Source: Lujinxingia litoralis (GTDB lineage Bacteria; Myxococcota_A; Bradymonadia; Bradymonadales; Bradymonadaceae). From it: DNA of 64,000 nt. Positions 56,309 through 64,000 of this stretch are shown here, piece after piece. The position numbers and the translations under genes were made by a program. The stretch lies in assembly GCF_003260125.1 (NCBI RefSeq), contig NZ_QHKO01000004.1, positions 224,779 to 288,778 of the forward strand, read 5' to 3'. The first letter of the stretch is position 1, and every line of letters begins with the position of its first letter. Below the pieces are notes generated by a model. The model worked only from the letters and a program-made list of their open reading frames with translations, ran no database searches and was not told the origin of the DNA.

Positions 56309-56541
56309 TCACGCTTCCTCGAAGCAGGTCGTCGCTCTACGGCTGGTCAGGAAGGATACCGCGACGCTTCTCGGGCGCAACCTCAATTGACAACCGACAC
56401 TGCGGCCTGACGCCGAAGAGCGGTGGGGGGAAGAGGCGACCTTGAGACTTCGCTTGAACCGTCCACCCCCACCGTTAGCACAGCCCCCCCCTTATGTTCA
56501 ATTTGGGGCGACGCCTTGTCGCACTTCCCGGTACGTTTGGC

Positions 56542-59500
56542 TCAGCTGCGCGCCGCCCGACGCTCTCGCCAGCCCTCGACCAGGTTGTAGAGCACCGGAA
56601 TCAGCACCAGCGAAATCGCCGCCGAGACAAAGAGCCCGCCGATGACCGCCCGCGCCAGCGGCGCCTGGGTATCCCCGCCCTCGCCAAGGCCCAGCGCCAC
56701 CGGGATCAACGCCAGCACCGTGGTCGCCGTCGTCATCAAAATCGGGCGTAGACGCCGACGCGCGCTCAGCGCCACGGCCTCCCGCACCTTCATCCCCTGC
56801 TCCGCGCGCAGCAGGTTCACGTAGTCCACCAGCACAATGGCGTTGTTGACCACGATCCCCGTGAGCACGATGCAGCCCAGAAACGACTGCATATTAAAGG
56901 TGGTGTCGGTCGCCAGCAGCATCAGCACCACCCCGATGCCCGCCACCGGAATGGAGAACATGATGTAGAGCGGCTGCAGAAAACTCTCAAACTGCGCGGC
57001 CATCACCATATACACCAGCAACACCGCCAGGATGATGCCCACCATCAGGCCGGCAAAAGTCTCCTCCTGCTCCTCGGTCTCCCCCTGCACCAGCACGCTG
57101 AATTCATCGGGGATCTCCATCTCGGCGATTCGCTCGCGCAGCTCCGCGGTGATGGCGCCCAGGTTGCGGTCGCCGCTCAAGAAGGCGCGCACATCGACGA
57201 CGCGGCCCTGGTTCTCGCGCTCAATGGTCAGCGGCCCCTCGATCTCCTGGACGCTGACCAGGTCTCCCAGCATCGCGGTCCCGATCCCGGGCAACACGAT
57301 CGGCGAGTCGAGCAGCGCCTCCACTCCCAGACGCTCCTCCCGGGGCAGGCGCACGATCACGTCGAACTCGTCGCCGTCGGTGCGCAACACCGTAGCCCGG
57401 GTGCCCTGGATGTAGGTCTGGATCTGACGCGCCACATCGGAGGGCTGCAGCCCCATGGCCCCCAGCTTGGCGCGGTCGGGCACGATGCGCACCTCTTTGC
57501 CGCCGGGCTTGCGGCTGACGTTGGCCCCGGTGATGCCCTCCACCGAGGTCATGACCTGGGACACCTCCGCGGCCAGCCGGTCGGCCGTCTCCAGATCGTA
57601 GCCGCGCACCTGCACCTCCAGACGCTCCCCGCCCCCCTGAAGCACCCGCAGAATCCACAACCCGCCCCCGGCCCGCACCCGAATGTCGGCCCCGGGGATC
57701 AGCCCCTTGAGCCGGCGACTCAAATCGGCGGCGACCTCATCGCTGCTGCGCTCCCGCAAATGCGGCTTGACCAGCTGCAGCTCGATCGACGCCGACTCCC
57801 CGCCGGCCGTCGAGTAGAAGCCCGGCGTCCCCACGATCGTCTGCATCAACTCCAGCTCGGGCACCGCCTCCGGAATCAACGCCTCGATCTGCTGGGCGGC
57901 CTGCTCGGTGAGTTCAATCCGCGTGCCCACCGGCAGATCCAGGCTCACCCGGACCTCGCTCATATCATCCTCGGGCATCAGCTCGGTGCCCACGTAGGGG
58001 ATCAGCGCCATCGCTCCCACAAAGGCCGCCAGCACCACGGCCAGCGTGGTCTTGGGATGATCCAGACATCCGTCGGCCAGGTTGCCGTAGGTCTTCTCCA
58101 CCGCGCGGAGGAAGCGCCCGATCACCCCTTCATCACCGCCTTCCAGCGACTGCCCGCTCTTGAGGAAGCGCGACGAGAGCATCGGGATCAGCGTCAGCGC
58201 CACCGCCAGCGAACACACCAGCGCGAAGCTCACCACAAAGGCCATCTGCCCGAAGAAGATCGAGGCAAACCCGGTCAAAAAGACCACCGGCACAAACACC
58301 ACCAGCGTGGTGATCGTGGAGGCCACGATCGCCCCGGCCACCTCCCGGGAGCCCTCCACCGCGGCTTCCCCCGGCGCGTCGCCCTCCTCGAGTTTTCGGA
58401 AAATATTCTCCAGGATCACGATCGCGTTATCGACCAGCAGCCCCACCCCCAGGGCCACTCCGCCGAAGCTGATCAGGTTGAGCGTGATCCCGAAGTAATA
58501 CATCAGCGTAAAGATCCCGATCACCGAGATCGGGATCCCCACCGCGATGATCAAGGTCGAGCGCACGTTGCGCAAAAAGAAGAGCAGCACCAGCACGGCC
58601 AACGCCGCGCCGATAAGCACCGAATCCTGAACGTTGGAAATGGAGTTCTCAATGTACTCCGAGGTGTCACTGGCCACCGTAAAGACCGCGCGCCCCTGGT
58701 AGTCACGGTTGATGCGCTCAAGCTCCTGACGCACCCGCGCGGCCACCTCCACCGTGTTGGTCCCCGACTGGTTCGTCACCGAGATCCGCAGGGAGGGCTC
58801 CCCGTTGATCCGCACCACGTTCGAGGGGTCTTCAAAGGTATCGAGCACCTGGGCCACGTCCCGCAGCAACACCGGCACCCGCGCCCCGGAGGCGTCCTGA
58901 CGCGAGCCCACGATCACCTGCTGCAGCTCCTCGGGTTCGGCGGCCTCACCAAGCACGCGCACCAGCAGCGACTGATCGAAACGCTCGATGGTGCCCGCCG
59001 GCAGGTTGCGGTTCTCGGCCCGCAGCGCATCGACCACCGCGGTGGGCGGCAGCCCGAACGCCCGCAGACGCTCGCTGTCCAGCACCACCTGAATCTGGCG
59101 TTTGAGCCCCCCACGCACATCGACCGAGGCCACCCCCTCGACCCGCTCCAGCCGGGGAGCCAGCTGCAACTCCGCTAACTGACGCAGCTGCGGCTCACTC
59201 ATCTCGCCAGAGAGCGCCAGCTGCATGATCGGGAAGCTGCCCAGGTTAAACTTGAAGATCACCGGGTCATCGGCGTCCTCGGGCAGCCCGGCCTTCACCC
59301 GCTCGATCGTTGCGCGCACATCGTTGAGCGCCGTATCCAGGTTGGTCCCCCAGACAAAGCGCAACGCCACCCGGCTGCGCCCCTCGGCCGAGAAGCTCTC
59401 GATGCTGTCGATCCCCTCGACCGTACCGATCGCCTCCTCGATCGGACGCGTGATCAGGGTCTCGATCTCCTCGGGGCCCGCCCCGTTGTACGAGGTCATC

Positions 59501-59640
59501 ACCGAGATCGACGGGAAGTCGATCTCCGGCAAAAGGTCAACCTGCAGGCGAGTAAAGGAGACCGCCCCCAGGATCATCAGCCCGAGAAAGACCATGGTCG
59601 TCATCACCGGACGACCGACTGCAAAGCGGGGCAAATTCAT
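56542..59640 (-). CDS. RND-family efflux pump, inner-membrane subunit
   Basis: A 1032-residue proton-driven transporter of the HAE/AcrB type, last in a tolC-adaptor-pump operon. Twelve membrane helices in two halves with large periplasmic loops. TM1 starts [21 protein letters not shown]. The TM4 proton-relay motif reads [15 protein letters not shown], so Asp-Asn replaces the Asp-Asp of AcrB, and TM10 reads [14 protein letters not shown], so Asn replaces the relay Lys; the TM11-type Thr stretch [16 protein letters not shown] is kept. This coupled change is also seen in other RND subfamilies. The substrate is unknown. It forms a trimer with the adaptor and TolC. Confidence 0.95.
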   Translation of the reverse strand: MNLPRFAVGRPVMTTMVFLGLMILGAVSFTRLQVDLLPEIDFPSISVMTSYNGAGPEEIETLITRPIEEAIGTVEGIDSIESFSAEGRSRVALRFVWGTNLDTALNDVRATIERVKAGLPEDADDPVIFKFNLGSFPIMQLALSGEMSEPQLRQLAELQLAPRLERVEGVASVDVRGGLKRQIQVVLDSERLRAFGLPPTAVVDALRAENRNLPAGTIERFDQSLLVRVLGEAAEPEELQQVIVGSRQDASGARVPVLLRDVAQVLDTFEDPSNVVRINGEPSLRISVTNQSGTNTVEVAARVRQELERINRDYQGRAVFTVASDTSEYIENSISNVQDSVLIGAALAVLVLLFFLRNVRSTLIIAVGIPISVIGIFTLMYYFGITLNLISFGGVALGVGLLVDNAIVILENIFRKLEEGDAPGEAAVEGSREVAGAIVASTITTLVVFVPVVFLTGFASIFFGQMAFVVSFALVCSLAVALTLIPMLSSRFLKSGQSLEGGDEGVIGRFLRAVEKTYGNLADGCLDHPKTTLAVVLAAFVGAMALIPYVGTELMPEDDMSEVRVSLDLPVGTRIELTEQAAQQIEALIPEAVPELELMQTIVGTPGFYSTAGGESASIELQLVKPHLRERSSDEVAADLSRRLKGLIPGADIRVRAGGGLWILRVLQGGGERLEVQVRGYDLETADRLAAEVSQVMTSVEGITGANVSRKPGGKEVRIVPDRAKLGAMGLQPSDVARQIQTYIQGTRATVLRTDGDEFDVIVRLPREERLGVEALLDSPIVLPGIGTAMLGDLVSVQEIEGPLTIERENQGRVVDVRAFLSGDRNLGAITAELRERIAEMEIPDEFSVLVQGETEEQEETFAGLMVGIILAVLLVYMVMAAQFESFLQPLYIMFSIPVAGIGVVLMLLATDTTFNMQSFLGCIVLTGIVVNNAIVLVDYVNLLRAEQGMKVREAVALSARRRLRPILMTTATTVLALIPVALGLGEGGDTQAPLARAVIGGLFVSAAISLVLIPVLYNLVEGWRERRAARS

Positions 59641-59718
59641 AACGTGTTCCTGGCTGCCGGCATCAGGCGCCGGCGTCTAAACCTTGATCCTCGTGCCTCG
59701 TCTGAGCACGTTGCCTGC

Positions 59719-60906
59719 TTAAGGAGAAGCCTCTTCGCCGGCGCCACCGCCCACGCTGATGTCGCGCACCTCCACGCCATCTTTGAGCTTCTCATGGCCG
59801 CGCAACACCACCGGGGTGCCCGCCTGGAGCCCCTCGATGATCTGGGTGCGCTCCCGGCCCACCAACCCCAGCACCACCTCCTGGCGCTGGGCGGCGCCAT
59901 CGACCACCTTCCAGACGTAGGGCGCGCCGTCGACCTGGCGCAAAATCGCCTGGCTCATCAGCGTCAGCGCGTCCTCGGCGCGCCCCAGCTCCAGGCTCAC
60001 CCGGGCGTACATCCCGGGGCGAATCCCCGGATGCTCCTCATTCAGCACCACATCGACCCGCAGGCTGCGCGTGGCCGGGTCGAGCGCCGGCGCGATGCGG
60101 AGGATCTTGCCCTTGAGCGGCGCGCTTCCCAGCGCCCCCACCCGAATCGTCACCGGGGTGTCGGTGGCCACCCGCGCCGCGTCCCGCTCGGGGATGCGCA
60201 CGCTGATGTAGAGATCCCCGTCATCCACCACCCGGAACACCGTCTGCCCCGGGCTCACGTAGCTGCCGCGGTCGACGTAGCGCTCGCCAATGAGCCCGGC
60301 AAAGGGCGCACGAATCTTGGTGTTGCTCAGGTCCTCGCGCGCCGAGGCCTGGCGCGCCTGGTTCTGGGCGATGGTCGCCTCGGCCACCGCCACCCGCTGC
60401 TCGGCGGCGCTGACCTGGCTGCGCAGCTCCTCGACCTCGCGCTCGGTGATCATCTGCCGGCTGAGCAGGGGCTCCTTCCGCTCCAGATCCCGGCGCAGGT
60501 TGGCCAGGTTGACACGGGCCTCCTCTAAGCTGGCCCGCGACATCTGCACCGAGGCCCCCAGCTCCCGCACCCGCTGGCGGGTCGGCGTGGCGTCGACCTC
60601 GGCCAGCACCTGCCCCTCTTCCACCGCGTCGCCGATGTTGACGTTGAGCGTGGTCACCCGTCCGGCCACCTCGGCCGAGAGCTCCGCCATCCCCTCCGAC
60701 TGGAACTCCCCGGCAAAGTCGCCCTGCACGGCAAACTCACCCTGCGCCACCGGGACCGTCTCCACCGAGACGCGGGTCACGTTGCCGCCCATTTTCGGGC
60801 CCTTCGGCCCCTTCGGGCCCCCCGACGCCTCCTCGGAGCTGCACCCGCCGATCATCAGGAGCCCGGCCAACAACACCGCGCCCACCTTCACCCTTGTCTG
60901 CACCAT
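59719..60906 (-). CDS. RND efflux periplasmic adaptor lipoprotein
   Basis: A 395-residue membrane-fusion protein. The ATG at 60906 has AAGG about eight bases ahead; signal to LLMIGGC (Cys22) predicts a lipoprotein. Directly after the Cys is a small Gly-Pro-Lys repeat (GPKGPKGPKMGG, collagen-like), then beta-barrel/lipoyl halves (AGRVTTLNVNIGDAVEEGQVLAEVD, STKIRAPFAGLIGERYVDRGSYV type) joined by a long coiled-coil hairpin (RELGASVQMSRASLEEARVN). A C-terminal membrane-proximal domain follows. It links TolC and the pump. Confidence 0.93.
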   Translation of the reverse strand: MVQTRVKVGAVLLAGLLMIGGCSSEEASGGPKGPKGPKMGGNVTRVSVETVPVAQGEFAVQGDFAGEFQSEGMAELSAEVAGRVTTLNVNIGDAVEEGQVLAEVDATPTRQRVRELGASVQMSRASLEEARVNLANLRRDLERKEPLLSRQMITEREVEELRSQVSAAEQRVAVAEATIAQNQARQASAREDLSNTKIRAPFAGLIGERYVDRGSYVSPGQTVFRVVDDGDLYISVRIPERDAARVATDTPVTIRVGALGSAPLKGKILRIAPALDPATRSLRVDVVLNEEHPGIRPGMYARVSLELGRAEDALTLMSQAILRQVDGAPYVWKVVDGAAQRQEVVLGLVGRERTQIIEGLQAGTPVVLRGHEKLKDGVEVRDISVGGGAGEEASP

Positions 60907-60990
60907 CTGGTCGCCTTCTTCTTTATCCGGCCGACAACTCGCCGAACCACGTCTCACGTAAAGCCTTCTCTTTATGTGTCGCCCCCGGAC

Positions 60991-62346
60991 TCACTCCGGG
61001 CGCGCCTCCAGGTAGCGGTAGCGCACCTCGGAGAGACGCGCCTGCAGGCGCGCCTGATTGAGCTGGAGTTCGGCGCTTAAAAGCTGCTGCGAGGCGTCGG
61101 TGACCTCCAGGCTGGTGGCCAGCCCCGACTCAAAGCGCGCCGCGGTGTACTCGTAGGTTTCCCGGGCCACCTCCACCTGCTCCAGCGCCACCGCGATCGC
61201 CGCGCCGGCCGTGCTCAGATCGCGGCGAGCGCGGCGCACCTCGGCGTTGGCCAATCGCAGGTCGCGTTGCAGGGAGAGTTCCTCCTCGGCGATGCGCGCG
61301 TTGGACTGGTCGATGCGCGCGTAGCGCGCACCACCGTCGTAGAGCAGCCAGCTCAGCCCCAGCCCCACCGTCCAGTTGAACCCGTTGGGGTTAAAAAGCG
61401 TCGCCTGCGAGAGCTGCGCCCCGCCGGTCAGGCGCACCGAGGGCACCAGCCCCCACCACAACGCGCTCCGCCCCAGCTCAGCGGCCTCGATCGCCGCGCG
61501 GCGCGAGACAAAATCGCCCCGCGACGCCTCCACCTTCGCCGAGGCCTCCCCGGCCCCGACCACCACCTCTTCGTGCGCGATGGCCTCGGCGTCCACATCG
61601 ACCCGCAACGCCCCGTCGGGCTCGCGGCCCAGCAGGTAAGCCAGCCCGTCGGCGGCGTTGCCCAGGTTCTGCTCGGCTTCCAGCAGGGTCTGCTCGGCCT
61701 GGAGCACCTGCTGGCGCGCCCGACTCACATCGACGGCCACGGCCAGCCCGGCCTCCACCAGCGCCTGGGAGCGCTCCTGATACGCGCGGCGCAGCTCCAC
61801 CGCCGACTCGGCGATGGCCACATCGCGCTGGGCGGCCGCCAGCGTGTAAAAAGCCTCCTCGACCTCCAGGCGCAAGAGCGTGCGCTGCCAGGAGCTGCGG
61901 GCCCGGGTGGCCTCCAGCTGGGCGTCGGCCGCCCGGTAGTCCAGGAATTGCGGCGCGTTAAACACCGTCAGCGACGCGCTCAGGTTGGTGCCCCACTCCC
62001 ACTGCGGGCGCACCGTCTGGCCGCCCACCTGCACCTCTCCGCCGCCCTGACGGGTCACCGTGCCCGTGGCGCTGAGCTGGGGCAGAAGCGCCCCCAGCGC
62101 CACCCGACGGCTGGCGCGGCTCTGCTCGACCTGCAGCTCGGTGATCGCCCAGCTCTCGCTGCGCGTCTCCAACTCGCCGAGCACCTCTTCCAGGCTCAGC
62201 GACTCCGCGGCCACCGCGGTCGCGCTCCAGAACAACCCCAGCATCACGCCCAGCCCCAGGATCACCCCCGACACCGGCACCGGCACCGGGCGCCGGCACG
62301 GACGCGTCTTTCTCTGCTTCAACACCATAGACTCTACTTCGCTCAT
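60991..62346 (-). CDS. TolC-family outer-membrane efflux protein
   Basis: A 451-residue exported protein; signal about residues 26-48 (VILGLGVMLGLFWSATAVAA). Two repeats of coiled-coil alpha-hairpins with short beta segments (ELETRSESWAITELQVEQSR, NARIAEEELSLQRDLRLANAEV, QLLSAELQLNQARLQARLSEV) match TolC/OEP proteins. It should form a trimeric channel through the outer membrane and periplasm for the RND pump. First gene of the operon. Confidence 0.93.
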   Translation of the reverse strand: MSEVESMVLKQRKTRPCRRPVPVPVSGVILGLGVMLGLFWSATAVAAESLSLEEVLGELETRSESWAITELQVEQSRASRRVALGALLPQLSATGTVTRQGGGEVQVGGQTVRPQWEWGTNLSASLTVFNAPQFLDYRAADAQLEATRARSSWQRTLLRLEVEEAFYTLAAAQRDVAIAESAVELRRAYQERSQALVEAGLAVAVDVSRARQQVLQAEQTLLEAEQNLGNAADGLAYLLGREPDGALRVDVDAEAIAHEEVVVGAGEASAKVEASRGDFVSRRAAIEAAELGRSALWWGLVPSVRLTGGAQLSQATLFNPNGFNWTVGLGLSWLLYDGGARYARIDQSNARIAEEELSLQRDLRLANAEVRRARRDLSTAGAAIAVALEQVEVARETYEYTAARFESGLATSLEVTDASQQLLSAELQLNQARLQARLSEVRYRYLEARPE

Positions 62347-62490
62347 CAGCTCTCGATGTGGATTGGCGCTGCCACAACCTCGCCTGGTGAACTTTTATTC
62401 ACAACACCCCTATTTCTCGTTCAGCCCCGCCTTGTACCGGGCGAAGCGCTCGGGCTAGGGTCTTCGGCCAGCGCGACAGCGAGGGCCACC

Positions 62491-63909
62491 ATGCGATCGA
62501 AGGTTTTTATGTTCAAGCCATCTTCTCCACAGTTTAGCGCCTGCGGGCTTCTCCTGGCGCTGGCCACCCTGAGCTCGGTGCTATTGAGCGCCTCCCCGGC
62601 CCGGGCCGCCGGGTTCTTTCTGCCGACCCGCGGGGTTGCCTCCACCGGACGCGCCGCCGCCTCGGTGGCCCCGCACTCCGCCGATCTCGATGCCCTCTGG
62701 TACAACCCGGCCGGGCTCACCCTGCTTGAGGAGCGCGCGCTCCTGGTCGACTTCGCGCTCCTGGGCTCCCAGGTCACCTTCAGCCGCGCGCCGCGCCAGA
62801 TGTCCGACGGGTCTACCCGCACCTACGATCCGGTGCAAAACCAGGCCCCGCCCAACGCCATCCCCCAGGTGCTCGTCGGCGGTCCCACCCCGCTGCCCGG
62901 GCTCTACTGGGCGGCCGGCGCCTACACCCCCTACGCCCCGGCCTACCGCTACCCGGTCGACGGGGCCCAGCGCTACGTGCTGGTCGACAACACCGGCTCG
63001 GCCCTGGGCTACCTGCACCTGGCCGTGGGCTACCAGATCAACGAGACCCTCTCGGTGGGCCTGGGCCTGCAGAACTTCATGGGGCTCTTTCGGGTCGTCT
63101 CCACCGGCTCGGGCTACGCCGGCATGTTCGGCGACCCGGAAGATCCCGATCTCGATATCCTGGCCGAGTCCACCGTCTCCAGCTTCTTTGCTCCCACGGC
63201 CAACCTGGGGGCTACCTGGCGCCCCCACCGCCAGTGGACGCTGGGGCTCTCGTTGCAGCTCCCGGCCATCCTGCGCGATAAAAACGCCACGATCGACACC
63301 CGGATGCCCTCCCACCCGGCCTACGACAACGCCCGGGCCTCCGGCAATAAGGCCTCCATCACCGTCCCCTTCCCGCTGCACGCTCGCCTGGGCGTTCGCC
63401 ACGCCACCGAGCGCTTTAACGTGGAGCTGGCCCTGGTCTACCAGCGCTGGTCCACGTTGAACGAGATCGAGGTCAGCCCCGACGAGGTCGAGATCCAGGG
63501 CGTCCCGGGCATCGGCGCCATGCCGGTGGCCCCCTTTGTGCTCCCTCAGCGCTTTCGCGACAGCCTCTCGGTGCACCTGGGCGGCGAATACCGCCTGAGC
63601 CCGCGCTTTCTGGCGCGCGGAGGCTACGCCTTTGAACGCGGGGCCGTACCCGATGAGACCTACAGCGTCTTTGCCCTGGACCCCGACAAGCACCTGGTCA
63701 CCCTGGGCGGCGGCGTGGCGCTGAGCCCGCGCCTGCACCTCGACCTGAGCGCGGCGGCCATCATCATGCCCACCCGCACCATCACCACCTCCGAGGTGCG
63801 CCAGATCAATCCCTCCGACGAACACGACGAGATCACCCTGGTCGTGGGCAACGGCACCTACGAACACTGGGGCTACATCGCCGGCCTGAGCGCCCGCTAC
63901 CTCTTCTGA
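62491..63909 (+). CDS. FadL/OmpP1-family outer-membrane porin
   Basis: A 472-residue barrel. The ATG at 62491 (MRSKVFMF) has GAGGG six bases upstream; a long in-frame extension upstream runs antisense through tolC and is rejected. Signal cut near ARAAGFF (about 41), giving a mature start GFFLPTRGVASTGRAAASVAP; the FadL NPAGL motif is at about 70-74 (WYNPAGLTLLEERALLVD). About 14 strands follow and the protein ends in Phe (LSARYLF). FadL takes up long-chain fatty acids or other hydrophobic compounds. Divergent from the efflux operon, so uptake and export are paired. Confidence 0.93.
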   Translation: MRSKVFMFKPSSPQFSACGLLLALATLSSVLLSASPARAAGFFLPTRGVASTGRAAASVAPHSADLDALWYNPAGLTLLEERALLVDFALLGSQVTFSRAPRQMSDGSTRTYDPVQNQAPPNAIPQVLVGGPTPLPGLYWAAGAYTPYAPAYRYPVDGAQRYVLVDNTGSALGYLHLAVGYQINETLSVGLGLQNFMGLFRVVSTGSGYAGMFGDPEDPDLDILAESTVSSFFAPTANLGATWRPHRQWTLGLSLQLPAILRDKNATIDTRMPSHPAYDNARASGNKASITVPFPLHARLGVRHATERFNVELALVYQRWSTLNEIEVSPDEVEIQGVPGIGAMPVAPFVLPQRFRDSLSVHLGGEYRLSPRFLARGGYAFERGAVPDETYSVFALDPDKHLVTLGGGVALSPRLHLDLSAAAIIMPTRTITTSEVRQINPSDEHDEITLVVGNGTYEHWGYIAGLSARYLF

Positions 63910-64000
63910 GCCGGCGCCCCGGGCGCCCGCACACACCCCCGTTCGGGGGTCACACCCCCTTCGTTCCGCCCCCGGGCGCCCTCGTCGGGGGTTCTACCCC
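63910..64000. other. GC-rich inverted and direct repeats at the window edge
   Basis: The last 90 bases after the porin contain CCCCGGGCGCC twice (about 63916 and 63971), a CCCCCGTTCGGGGG hairpin at 63945-63958, and repeated GGGGGT runs. They could be a terminator or the start of a repetitive element continuing beyond the window. No T-tract follows the hairpin within the window. Confidence 0.4.

Noticed and set aside
61267..62490. Long plus-strand extension of the FadL porin frame, overlapping tolC antisense
   Set aside because: It is the shadow of tolC codons in a GC-rich genome; signal peptide and Shine-Dalgarno place the real start at 62491.

Overview
The window is GC-rich bacterial chromosome, densely packed with genes on both strands and showing no insertion sequence, prophage, CRISPR array or rRNA. 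The genes point to a Myxococcota-like deltaproteobacterium, perhaps the Bradymonadales: lipoproteins with Asp-rich linkers (a DADTP tandem repeat and a CehA/McbA-type PHP lipoprotein), a PEGA/TPR exported pair, a double-FHA/TPR membrane protein, a protein resembling the MXAN_5187 family, and many Gram-negative envelope proteins. This placement rests on gene style, not on a marker-gene tree.

Layout. 0-2.2 kb: two lipoprotein genes on the minus strand, the upstream one with an apparent frameshift. 2.5-9.5 kb: a TesB thioesterase, a YbiT-like ABC-F protein, a YugP-type zinc protease and the TPR/PEGA pair. 9.6-13.5 kb: information-processing genes (rpoZ, prmC), a thioredoxin-like ferredoxin, a helix-hairpin-helix/Zn-ribbon/methyltransferase fusion, and a DNA-binding protein with a pseudo-receiver domain. 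13.8-20.5 kb: envelope and lipid genes (an SDR protein overlapping an acyltransferase, the CehA/McbA lipoprotein, pssA, a FemAB-like GNAT protein). 20.5-24.6 kb: an operon of enoyl-CoA hydratase, acyl-CoA carboxylase carboxyltransferase, a TPR protein and a small protein. 25-27.3 kb: two exported proteins and a Fic-fold protein with a destroyed active site. 27.7-32.1 kb: ribA, then a fadJ/fadI-type beta-oxidation pair. 32.1-37.2 kb: a five-gene kynurenine degradation operon. 37.4-43.9 kb: an acyltransferase/flavoprotein pair, a methyltransferase operon and transketolase. 44.3-48.6 kb: a vanadium-haloperoxidase-like lipoprotein, miaB, and metK behind a three-hairpin leader. 48.6-51.4 kb: a BtuFCD/FecBCD-type importer. 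51.5-56.3 kb: an MXAN_5187-like protein, hflX with an unusual apparent AUC start, and the double-FHA protein. 56.5-63.9 kb: a tripartite RND efflux operon (tolC-adaptor-pump) divergent from a FadL-family porin.

How the genes work together. The fatty-acid theme is strong: a FadL-type porin, TesB, FadJ/FadI, an enoyl-CoA hydratase with an acyl-CoA carboxylase, two acyltransferases and PssA suggest an organism that turns over lipids actively. The kyn operon takes N-formylkynurenine through kynurenine, 3-hydroxykynurenine, 3-hydroxyanthranilate and ACMS to 2-aminomuconate semialdehyde, but tryptophan 2,3-dioxygenase is not in the window.

No single previously undescribed system stands out beyond doubt. 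The most promising observations are the pseudo-Fic protein, the AUC start of hflX, the metK leader, the Glu-for-Asp pseudo-receiver, the HhH/methyltransferase fusion, and the methyltransferase/ExbD-like/lipoprotein operon. Starts were chosen from Shine-Dalgarno spacing, signal peptides and family alignment recalled from memory; no database search was possible.
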